Positions 1 through 7,455 of a stretch of 30,935 bases of DNA are shown here, in pieces. This DNA is from Syntrophaceae bacterium UBA1163 (GTDB taxonomy: Bacteria; Desulfobacterota; BSN033; UBA1163). The DNA is taken from assembly GCA_002311635.1 (NCBI GenBank), contig DBZJ01000088.1, forward strand, positions 1 through 30,935. Direction: 5' to 3'. Under the pieces are notes generated by a model, which was not told the origin of the DNA, did not search any database, and saw only the letters and a program-made list of their open reading frames with translations. The translations under genes were made by a program, and so were the position numbers. Position 1 is the stretch's first letter, and each line of letters opens with the position of its first letter.

Positions 1-422
1 TCGAAGCAGTTGTTGGACTTCCCTCCAATCTTTTTTTTGGAACAAGCATCCCAGCCTGTCTTTTCATTTTGAATAAAAGTAAACCGAAAGAACGAAGAGG
101 AAAGGTTTTCTTCCTTTATGGGGCAAACGACTTCTTAGAAGGAAAAAACCAGAATAAGCTCCGGAAAGAAGACATTGAAAAGATTGTTAGTGGATACAGG
201 GAATATAGATCAGTTGATAAATATTGCCGTCCGGTGTCTCTCGATGAGATTCGAACAAATGACTATAATCTGAACATTACTCGATATATCGATGTGACAG
301 AAGAAGAAAAACCCATTGATGTGCAGAAGGTTCTGAACGAGCTGAATGCCCTCAAAGGGGAACGATCAGGGATTGAAAAGAAGATGAATGACTTTTTGAA
401 GGAGCTTGGATATCAGGTTTAG
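1..422 (+). CDS. hsdM: Type I restriction-modification DNA methyltransferase subunit HsdM, 3' part
   Basis: This is the C-terminal end of the N6-adenine methyltransferase subunit, cut by the left edge. The reading frame is open from base 3, upstream of the first ATG at 69, and reads through EAVVGLPSNLFFGTSIPACL, the stretch that follows the catalytic domain in HsdM. Next come NKSKPKERRGKV and ANDFLEGKNQNKLRKEDIEK, also family-typical, so the ATG at 69 is internal and not the true start. In the family, HsdM binds SAM and works with HsdS to methylate adenine in a bipartite site. The catalytic NPPF motif lies outside the window. The stop is 2 bases before the next gene, which indicates an operon. 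The identity is secure, but whether the gene is intact cannot be judged. Confidence 0.93.
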   Translation, partial: EAVVGLPSNLFFGTSIPACLFILNKSKPKERRGKVFFLYGANDFLEGKNQNKLRKEDIEKIVSGYREYRSVDKYCRPVSLDEIRTNDYNLNITRYIDVTEEEKPIDVQKVLNELNALKGERSGIEKKMNDFLKELGYQV

Positions 423-424
423 TT

Positions 425-1024
425 ATGTTTGAAGATCAAAAAGACGTTGAACTCGTATTGAGTGCATTAGGGGAACAGTTGGAAAGTTTGTTGGATAAGC
501 CTGTTGAGCTTCTGGTATGTGGTGGATCGGCCCTGAATGTTTTAGGTCTGGTTCGACGTGCTACTAAAGATGTAGATATTCTCGCCTATATAGGGCGGAG
601 TGAAAAGGGGGAAGCTTTCTTAATCAAGGCAGATTCCTTAACTCCCGAATTGGTGATGGCTGCAAAGAAAGTGGCTCGTGATTTTAACTTGCCAGATGAT
701 TGGCTTAATACAGGGCCTGCTTCAGCGGTTGATTTAGGTCTTCCCAATGGTTTTATGCAGAGAGCCACAACCAGAGTATTCGGCAATAAATTGGCGATTC
801 ATTTTTTGGGCCACTATGACCAAATCCATTTTAAGCTCTATGCCACAGTAGACCAAGGGGCGGGAAAGCACTTTGATGATCTGTTAGGTTTGAAACCTAC
901 TTCAGAAGAGATAGAAAGCGCTGCCCGCTGGAGTATGACTCATGATGTTTCGGATGGCTATAAACAAAATCTGAAGAATCTATTGAAATACATGGGATTT
1001 GGAGATGTTGCAGAAAGACTTTAG
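425..1024 (+). CDS. Nucleotidyltransferase-fold protein (AbiEii/DUF6036-like) inside the RM operon
   Basis: A 199-residue protein with a minimal nucleotidyltransferase signature. It has Gly33-Gly34-Ser35 followed by RRATKDVDIL, giving the GG(S)...DxD arrangement with Asp49 and Asp51 as likely metal ligands. A later KLYATVDQG...KHFDDLL segment resembles the K...D..DL part of AbiEii/DUF6036-type proteins. In that superfamily members transfer nucleotides to RNA or protein and many are toxins of toxin-antitoxin or abortive-infection pairs. The gene starts 2 bases after the hsdM stop, and its 3' end overlaps the following winged-helix gene, so the two are translationally coupled. The fold assignment is fairly firm. 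A toxin or RM-regulating role is inferred from the pairing and position only. Confidence 0.75.
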   Translation: MFEDQKDVELVLSALGEQLESLLDKPVELLVCGGSALNVLGLVRRATKDVDILAYIGRSEKGEAFLIKADSLTPELVMAAKKVARDFNLPDDWLNTGPASAVDLGLPNGFMQRATTRVFGNKLAIHFLGHYDQIHFKLYATVDQGAGKHFDDLLGLKPTSEEIESAARWSMTHDVSDGYKQNLKNLLKYMGFGDVAERL

Positions 1025-2048
1025 ATATTTATTTCTTGAAAATATTCTTAACTTCCTCTGGCGTCAGTGGTCTGCGCTTGGCGTTCTGGGCGACGCAAGA
1101 GCCGAAGACCTGTGGATCATTGACCCTGAACCCTTGCTTCTTTTCACGCTTGAAATGGGGCGGTACGAGCCGAGACTTTTTGATGAAGTCTTGGATTGGC
1201 TGGTTATCAACGGCAAATGGATTGATTTACAAAGGCTTCGAGGGATTCTTAGAAGAGAAGATGAAACAATCATAAAATTAACAGGTGCAGTCGCAAAATT
1301 TCTTGTGCAGGAAAGTGATGAAAGAAAATGGCGGAATACTGCTAACTTTTGCGGACACCAAATACAAGAGAGCCCTGATAGCCGTAAATCCCTCTTTTTT
1401 AGTAAAGATGGAAAACGTTATCCACCTTCGCCTGAGCCGGATTCAATCTTCCTTTCATGCGGGTTTAATCGTCCCAAATTGATTGTCCGCCGATTGACAC
1501 GTGAAGTGCCGATTACCTCTCAGACCACTATTCGGTTCTTACTGCGTTCGCTTTTCGGTGTAGGTTCAAGGGCTGAGTGCCTGGTTTATCTTTTAACAAA
1601 TAACGGAGGTCATCCCTCTGAGGTAGCGAAAGCTATAGGCCTCTCCGTAAGAGGGACTCAGGACGCTCTGATTGATCTCTCTCGATCCGGCCTGGTGCTG
1701 ACTAGGCAGACAGGTAAGCGGAAAATAGAATATTGGCTTTCTCATGAACGATGGTGGGAATTTTTATCGAGAACAAGCATCACAGAATTTAAGAAGCCGA
1801 TCTGGCTTGATTGGATTTCCCTCTTTTCAGCGCTTTCCAATGTCTGGAAGGTCCTGAATGAAATAAGCAAGGAGGAAATAAGCGATTATATGAGGAGCTC
1901 AAAACTCAGAGATTCAATGGAAATAATTAGCAATGAATTCTCAACAAGCGGGTTAGATATGCCTCCAGTTCCGGGAAGGGATGTCCAACCACAAGAATAT
2001 GAGAAGGCATTTGAAGCATTTATTACAAAAGTCTTTGGAGCAAAATAA
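999..2048 (+). CDS. Winged helix-turn-helix protein paired with the nucleotidyltransferase
   Basis: A protein of about 349 residues that I cannot assign to a named family. Residues about 190-255 look like a winged helix-turn-helix: an AECLVYLL helix, then SEVAKAIGLSVRGTQDALID as the helix-turn-helix, then a GLV...KRKIEYWLS wing. The N-terminal 180 residues are helical-looking and of unknown function. A TTG at 999 and an ATG at 1005 are both possible starts. Neither has a well-spaced Shine-Dalgarno sequence, and both overlap the upstream gene by about 20-26 bases. The stop shares one base with the hsdS ATG at 2048. The layout suggests an antitoxin or autoregulator for the nucleotidyltransferase, or a regulator of the RM operon. 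This is inference. Confidence 0.7.
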   Translation: MEMLQKDFRYLFLENILNFLWRQWSALGVLGDARAEDLWIIDPEPLLLFTLEMGRYEPRLFDEVLDWLVINGKWIDLQRLRGILRREDETIIKLTGAVAKFLVQESDERKWRNTANFCGHQIQESPDSRKSLFFSKDGKRYPPSPEPDSIFLSCGFNRPKLIVRRLTREVPITSQTTIRFLLRSLFGVGSRAECLVYLLTNNGGHPSEVAKAIGLSVRGTQDALIDLSRSGLVLTRQTGKRKIEYWLSHERWWEFLSRTSITEFKKPIWLDWISLFSALSNVWKVLNEISKEEISDYMRSSKLRDSMEIISNEFSTSGLDMPPVPGRDVQPQEYEKAFEAFITKVFGAK

Positions 2049-3355
2049 TGGTCGAGCAGGTAAGCAGTTTAAAGACAGGTATTAAATACAAAAATACTCC
2101 CATCGGCAGAATTCCGGTGGATTGGGAAATGGTTCGATTAGAGGCTATTTGTGAAGAAATTTATCGATATCCAACATATTACAATATAAAATACGTTCAG
2201 CAAGACGGAGTTCCCGAAGTGAGAGGTGAGTTAATAGGAAATAATGGAGAGCTTTCCAGCGATCCTTTGGAATACCGTTATATACCGAAAGAAACCTCTG
2301 CTAATTTTCCCAGAACAATTTTGCATGAAGGAGATTTCGTTCTTTCTGTGCGAGGTACAATGGGGAAAATCGGGTATATACCAAGTCGTTTAGAAAATGC
2401 CAATATGACAGCAAACCTTATGCGAATTTCCCCAAATCGAAATAAAGTTTATCCCTTATGGCTGAAACAATTTTTCCTAAGCGATTTCTTTCAAAACCGC
2501 TTAGACGAAGCATCATCAGCCACTACTATAAAAACCATAAAGGCACCGGAATTAAAAGCAATTGAATTACCCCTCCCTCTCCTCTTCGAACAAAAAAAGA
2601 TTGCTGAAATTTTGACAACCGTGGATGAGGCGACTGAGAAGACCGATCAGATTATCGAAAAGACCAAAGAGGCTAAAAAGGGTCTGATGCAGAGGCTCCT
2701 CACCTGCGGCATCGGCCATGAGAAATTTAAGAAGACGGAGATCGGAGAAATACCGATAGAGTGGGAAATGATAAGGTTAGGCGATCTATGTAATGGGCAA
2801 CCGGAGTATGGAGCAAATGTTCCTTCAATTGACATGGATAAGAGTTTGCCGAGATACATTCGAATAACAGACATTACAGAAGATGGAGAACTATTAACAT
2901 CTACATGGCAAAGTATCAAAAGAGAATTTGCTGAACCCTATATCCTTAAAGAGGGGGATTTCCTTTTTGCAAGAAGTGGGGCAACGGTTGGTAAAACTTA
3001 TTGGTACAGAAATAGAGATGGAGAGTGCGCATTTGCCGGGTATATGATACGCTTTAAACCAAATCCAATGCAGCTTTTACCCGATTTCTTGTTTCAATAT
3101 ACACATTCCAATTTTTATTATAATTGGGTTAAAGGAATGCTTAGAGCAGGGGCACAGCCAAATATTAATGCTCAAGAATATTCCAATATGCCCTTACCAA
3201 GACCTCTAATAAATGAACAAAAACAAATCGCTGATATTTTATCTTCTATTGATAACGAATTACAGAAAGAAGCAAACCACAAAAAACGACTAGAACTGCT
3301 GAAAAAGGGTTTAATGCAGGTGTTGTTGACTGGTAAGATTCGGGTTCCTGTGTAG
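2048..3355 (+). CDS. hsdS: Type I RM specificity subunit HsdS
   Basis: A 435-residue specificity subunit with the expected duplicated architecture. Two target-recognition domains each open with a similar motif (IPVDWEMVRLEAIC near residue 25 and IPIEWEMIRLGDLC near 240). Each ends in a conserved helical spacer (KKIAEILTTVDEAT...GLMQRLLT and KQIADILSSIDNEL...GLMQVLLTGKI). In the family each domain reads one half of a bipartite DNA site, and the helices set the spacing and bind HsdM. The two domains are dissimilar between the conserved parts, as expected for an asymmetric target. The start codon overlaps the preceding stop by one base. The length is normal and the gene appears intact. Confidence 0.95.
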   Translation: MVEQVSSLKTGIKYKNTPIGRIPVDWEMVRLEAICEEIYRYPTYYNIKYVQQDGVPEVRGELIGNNGELSSDPLEYRYIPKETSANFPRTILHEGDFVLSVRGTMGKIGYIPSRLENANMTANLMRISPNRNKVYPLWLKQFFLSDFFQNRLDEASSATTIKTIKAPELKAIELPLPLLFEQKKIAEILTTVDEATEKTDQIIEKTKEAKKGLMQRLLTCGIGHEKFKKTEIGEIPIEWEMIRLGDLCNGQPEYGANVPSIDMDKSLPRYIRITDITEDGELLTSTWQSIKREFAEPYILKEGDFLFARSGATVGKTYWYRNRDGECAFAGYMIRFKPNPMQLLPDFLFQYTHSNFYYNWVKGMLRAGAQPNINAQEYSNMPLPRPLINEQKQIADILSSIDNELQKEANHKKRLELLKKGLMQVLLTGKIRVPV

Positions 3356-3360
3356 GCCCG

Positions 3361-3448
3361 CCCTTCACCCCATCCCTTTCCCCAATGTGGACAGGGGAAT
3401 ATTCTTATTCCTTTTCCCCACGGGGAAGAAGATAAGGTTGAGGGGGAG
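3361..3448. repeat. Hairpin-rich spacer between hsdS and hsdR
   Basis: This C/G-run-rich spacer contains a perfect 14-base palindrome, TTCCCCACGGGGAA, at 3414-3427, plus flanking CCC/GGG runs. It is similar in style to the element at 21059-21181. Its right end (GGGGGAG, 3442-3448) supplies the only plausible ribosome-binding site for hsdR, 11 bases before the ATG. It looks like a REP-like dispersed element, since it is unlike the surrounding AT-rich coding DNA. Confidence 0.5.
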
Positions 3449-3459
3449 ATAAAGCTAAT

Positions 3460-6400
3460 ATGAATCTTAAATTTAATGAAGATAATCTTTCCGAACAACC
3501 TGCCATTGAGCAGTTAAAGCGTCTTGGATATGACTATATCCACGGCGATCAACTTGATCCGGATCTTAAAGATGACTGTGAACGGACCTCCAGAAGAGAT
3601 GTGGTTCTAATCTCCCGCCTTAAAAAGAAGCTTGCCCAAATCAATCCCCATTTAAACGAAGAGAGTATCAATAAGGCCATAAGAAGAGTTACCCACATTC
3701 AGGCTGAAAGTTTGGTGGAGGCAAATAGGATATTCCACCAGGACTTAATTTCAGGAGTTTCCATAGATCAGGATGTTGGCGCAAGAAGACAGAAGCTTAC
3801 CGTTAGGTTTATCGATTTTGATAACCCTGAGAGAAACGAATTTCTTGTTGTTAATCAATTCTGGGTAAAAGGACCAAAACAAACAGACTGTCCCGATATC
3901 GTCATTTTTATCAATGGGATTCCTCTGGTTGTGATTGAGTGCAAGAGTCCTGTTGCAAAACAGGCAGGGCTGGCTACCGCCATTGGACAGCTCATAAGAT
4001 ACCAGGGAGAAATTGCCCAGGTATTCCCTACTAACGAAATCCTTATCGGGTTAAATCTCTTTGGTGCCAGATATGGGACTATCCTTTCCAGTCCCGAATT
4101 TTTCCACGAATGGAAAGATATGGGAGGCAAGAAGTTTCCCAACATGGCAGAGCACCCATCCATTAAGGAGATGCTGGAGCTCGGGTTAATCAAAAAAGAA
4201 GATCTGTCTGACCGTCCAACAGCACAAGAAGTGCTGATCGCAGGTATCCTGAATAAAAAGAATCTCCTTGACATTATTCAGAATTTTATTGTTTACGAGA
4301 TTGAACAAAAACAGCGTAGAATCGTCAAGAAAGTATGCCGTTACCAGCAATATACGGCCGTTAATAAGATATTGAAAAGGGTAACTACAGAAGACGAGAA
4401 ACGCGGAATTATTTGGCATTGGCAGGGATCGGGTAAGTCACTTACGATGCTTTTTGCTGCCGTCAAACTCAGGCGCGAAGAGAAGAAACTTAAAAATCCT
4501 ATCATCCTTATAGTGACCGATCGAATAGACCTTGACGACCAGATCAGCAAAACCTTCCGCAATTGCGACTTTCCCAACCCAATTCAGGTTAGAGAGAAAC
4601 GTGGAACCCATCGGAAGCTTTATGAACTCTTAGGTCAGAATGTTGGCAATACAATCATGACAACAGTTCATTTGTTCAGAAAGAAGCTTGATAAACCGCT
4701 CTCAAGGGCAAAGAATATTATTGTCCTGACGGATGAAGCTCACCGGACCCAATATGGATTTTTTGCCTTAAATATGCGTAGGGCCCTCCCCAATGCCTCT
4801 TTCTTTGCCTTTACAGGGACACCGCTCGATAAAAGAGACAGAAATACCTACCGGCATTTTAGCCCTCCTGGAGAACGGTACCTGGATGCCTACACGATCC
4901 GTAATGCCGAGGATGATAAGGAGATTGTGCCGGTCAAATATGCAAGCAGATTGGCACAATTACAGGTAGTTGGAAAGACGCTGGATCAGCTCTTTGATGA
5001 TTTATTCTCCGATAAAACAGAGAAAGAAAAGGCCCTTTTGAAAAGGAAATACGCGACCATAGAAACACTTTCGAAAGCGGATCGCAGGATTGATCGGATT
5101 GCCCACGATATGGTGGAGCACTTTAACTCAAAAATACGGCCTAATGGTTTTAAAGCACAAATCGTAGCTTCGGATAGAGCGATGGCTGTTAGGTACAAAG
5201 AAATACTTGATAAGTTAATTGGCCCTGAACGATCCGAGGTAGTCATTACCGTAAACAACAAGGATAAAGAGTGGAAAGAGAAATACAAACGGACGAGGGA
5301 AGAAGAGATTGCCATTAAAGAGGCGTTTAATGATCCAGATAATCCTTTAGAGTTCCTCATCGTTTGCGATAAACTTCTGACAGGTTTTGATGCACCAATT
5401 GAGCAGGTCATGTATCTGGATCAACGGATAAAGGAGCATACACTTCTTCAGGCAATCGCGCGGACAAACCGTACATATCCGAGAAAGAATTTCGGTCTAG
5501 TAGTAGATTATGTCGGGGTTGGCCGGGAGTTGGCTGAAGCCCTTATCATATTTGAGAAAGAAGACTTAGAAGGTATTTTCGGAGTTGACGATATTCAAAA
5601 AGAGGTTGCCAACCTCTTTTACTGGTATAGGAAGACACTGGGGTTCTTTGAAAAAATAGACCTCTCCAGAGGAAGACCGGAAGACATTCTACAAAAATGT
5701 ATGGAGGTTCTCAAACCAGAAGACATACGGGCTGATTTTGATGTCGCTTTTAGAAATATGGCGCGGAGTATGGATCTACTCATGCCAGATCCTGTCGTTG
5801 ATCCGTTTCTAAAAGGTTTTAAATTATTGGGTATCATTAGAGAAGGAGCAAAGAATCTTTACCGTGATGAGCATCTGACTCTTGAAGATTGCAGCAAGAA
5901 AGTGGAGGCTCTGATTCATGCGCACATTGCGGATACGGGGATGGAGAATATCCTTGAACCGATTAGCATCACCGCGCCCGATTTTCGTGAAAAACTGGAA
6001 ATAAAGGGAAGCCCGAAGGCTAAGGCCAGTCATGTAGAATATGCTATTCGGCAAACGATTAATGAAAAAATATCTACAGACCCTGCCTTCTATGGATCAC
6101 TAAAAAAACGGTTGGAAAAAATCATTGAAGAAGACAGTAAGGAAAGGAAAGATGAGGCAAAGCTCTTAATCGGCCTGATGGATCTTGGAAAGAAGGAAAA
6201 AGAGCGTGAGGCCTATTCAAGATCGCTTGGTTTTGAAAGTGTTGGCGAGTTCTCTTTCTATGGTCTTCTTCTCCCTTTCAAAAAGACAATGTTTTCAGAT
6301 TCGGAAGAGGAACAAGTGGCATTTATAAAAAGTATCATTCAATCAATAAAAGAAAAACGGGTAATTGACTGGACGGAAAAAGAGGATACCCAGAGAGAAA

Positions 6401-6513
6401 TGAGGAGGGAGGTCAAAAGGCTTCTGAGATCAAAAGGTTTTCAAGAGGATCATTTAGAACCTTTGACCCGGGAGATTTTAAACCTGGCCCGAATTCATTT
6501 GAAAGACACCTAA
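3460..6513 (+). CDS. hsdR: Type I RM restriction and translocase subunit HsdR
   Basis: A 1017-residue HsdR. The N-terminal nuclease domain shows the PD-(D/E)xK pattern, with Asp146 in PDIVIF and Glu160-Cys-Lys162 in VVIECKSP. The superfamily 2 motor follows. Walker A is WQGSGKS (residues 321-327), the DEAH box is Asp425-His428, FTGTP acts as motif III, and LLQAIARTNR is motif VI. A helical C-terminal region that contacts the methylase follows. In the family, HsdR translocates DNA with ATP and cuts when motors collide. All key residues seen are present, so the gene appears functional. It is followed one base later by a metallopeptidase gene, so they are probably co-transcribed. The Shine-Dalgarno sequence comes from the upstream hairpin-rich spacer. 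Confidence 0.96.
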   Translation: MNLKFNEDNLSEQPAIEQLKRLGYDYIHGDQLDPDLKDDCERTSRRDVVLISRLKKKLAQINPHLNEESINKAIRRVTHIQAESLVEANRIFHQDLISGVSIDQDVGARRQKLTVRFIDFDNPERNEFLVVNQFWVKGPKQTDCPDIVIFINGIPLVVIECKSPVAKQAGLATAIGQLIRYQGEIAQVFPTNEILIGLNLFGARYGTILSSPEFFHEWKDMGGKKFPNMAEHPSIKEMLELGLIKKEDLSDRPTAQEVLIAGILNKKNLLDIIQNFIVYEIEQKQRRIVKKVCRYQQYTAVNKILKRVTTEDEKRGIIWHWQGSGKSLTMLFAAVKLRREEKKLKNPIILIVTDRIDLDDQISKTFRNCDFPNPIQVREKRGTHRKLYELLGQNVGNTIMTTVHLFRKKLDKPLSRAKNIIVLTDEAHRTQYGFFALNMRRALPNASFFAFTGTPLDKRDRNTYRHFSPPGERYLDAYTIRNAEDDKEIVPVKYASRLAQLQVVGKTLDQLFDDLFSDKTEKEKALLKRKYATIETLSKADRRIDRIAHDMVEHFNSKIRPNGFKAQIVASDRAMAVRYKEILDKLIGPERSEVVITVNNKDKEWKEKYKRTREEEIAIKEAFNDPDNPLEFLIVCDKLLTGFDAPIEQVMYLDQRIKEHTLLQAIARTNRTYPRKNFGLVVDYVGVGRELAEALIIFEKEDLEGIFGVDDIQKEVANLFYWYRKTLGFFEKIDLSRGRPEDILQKCMEVLKPEDIRADFDVAFRNMARSMDLLMPDPVVDPFLKGFKLLGIIREGAKNLYRDEHLTLEDCSKKVEALIHAHIADTGMENILEPISITAPDFREKLEIKGSPKAKASHVEYAIRQTINEKISTDPAFYGSLKKRLEKIIEEDSKERKDEAKLLIGLMDLGKKEKEREAYSRSLGFESVGEFSFYGLLLPFKKTMFSDSEEEQVAFIKSIIQSIKEKRVIDWTEKEDTQREMRREVKRLLRSKGFQEDHLEPLTREILNLARIHLKDT

Positions 6514-6514
6514 A

Positions 6515-7249
6515 ATGAAATTCATCCAATTTGGAAATAGAAGAATTCATTTCGAGATTAAGAAAGGAAACAGAAAAAAGACGGTTGCCATCCATATTAA
6601 TCCAACAGGATCTATTACCGTTTTGTCTCCCTCTTTCTTGGACGAGGGGGATATACAAAAGATTCTTTATAAGAAAGGAAAACGGATTATTGAGAAGCTG
6701 GAGCAAGTAAAAAAGAACACTGATGCGAATTCAGCTAAACAATTTGTGAGCGGCGAATCCTTTCCATACCTGGGTAGATATTACCGTTTGAAGGTAATAA
6801 AACCATTGCCTGAAGGTGAGAAGAAATGTAGATTAGTCAATGGAAGATTTTTTGTCGAGGGCAATGGGCATTCGGGTAATGAGAATGGTAGTTCATCTGT
6901 CAAGAGAGCACTCATCGAGTGGTATGTAGAGCATGCAGAAGAAAAGATTAGGGAAAGAGTGAACCGTTTTGCACCATTGATTGGGAAACGGCCTGTCTCA
7001 ATAAAGATCAAAAATCAAGAAAAACGATGGGGAAGTTGTTCACGAGGAGGAATCATCAGGCTTAACTGGAAGATCGTGATGGCGCCCATCTCTGTGATGG
7101 ATTATGTGATTGTTCATGAACTCTGCCACCTTATTTACCCCCATCATACACTTCAGTTCTGGCAGAAGGTCCAATCGATTATTCCTGATTACGGGAAAAG
7201 ACGGCATCGGTTGAAGGAGTACAGTTTACGAATAGTTGGGTTGGATTAA
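6515..7249 (+). CDS. YgjP/SprT-like zinc metallopeptidase (DUF45 type) of the RM operon
   Basis: A 244-residue protein with the hallmarks of the YgjP-like metallopeptidase domain. It has RWGSC at 171-175 and the zinc motif HELCH at 201-205, with His211 as likely third ligand before the FW pair. The N-terminal half is a beta-rich region typical of the family (IHFEIKKGNRKKTVAIHI). The stop of hsdR and this ATG are separated by one base, so it is the last gene of the RM operon. Genes of this family are often found beside hsdR, but a defined role in restriction is not established to my knowledge. Turnover of a complex subunit is one guess. The fold and metal site are confident, the role is not. 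Confidence 0.85.
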   Translation: MKFIQFGNRRIHFEIKKGNRKKTVAIHINPTGSITVLSPSFLDEGDIQKILYKKGKRIIEKLEQVKKNTDANSAKQFVSGESFPYLGRYYRLKVIKPLPEGEKKCRLVNGRFFVEGNGHSGNENGSSSVKRALIEWYVEHAEEKIRERVNRFAPLIGKRPVSIKIKNQEKRWGSCSRGGIIRLNWKIVMAPISVMDYVIVHELCHLIYPHHTLQFWQKVQSIIPDYGKRRHRLKEYSLRIVGLD

Positions 7250-7455
7250 AAAGGGGAAAAACTTGAGTGTAGATCCGTGGCACGAGACTGAACATTCCAA
7301 GAGAGACGGGCTACGGTGGATCTTCATGGGAGCCAGTTTCCCTTGATCCCCCTTTCAAACTTGACCGGCAAGTGCCCCTTCCTGTCGGGAAGAAGAGACC
7401 GTGCCATTATGCAATGTTATTCCTCTGGGGACCCGCTTTTGACGGAGAGGCTTCA

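Noticed and set aside
7250..7455. Gene or RNA in the gap between the peptidase and PpiD-like genes
   Set aside because: Only short frames without domains and a weak 5-base stem near 7380 with no T-run are present.
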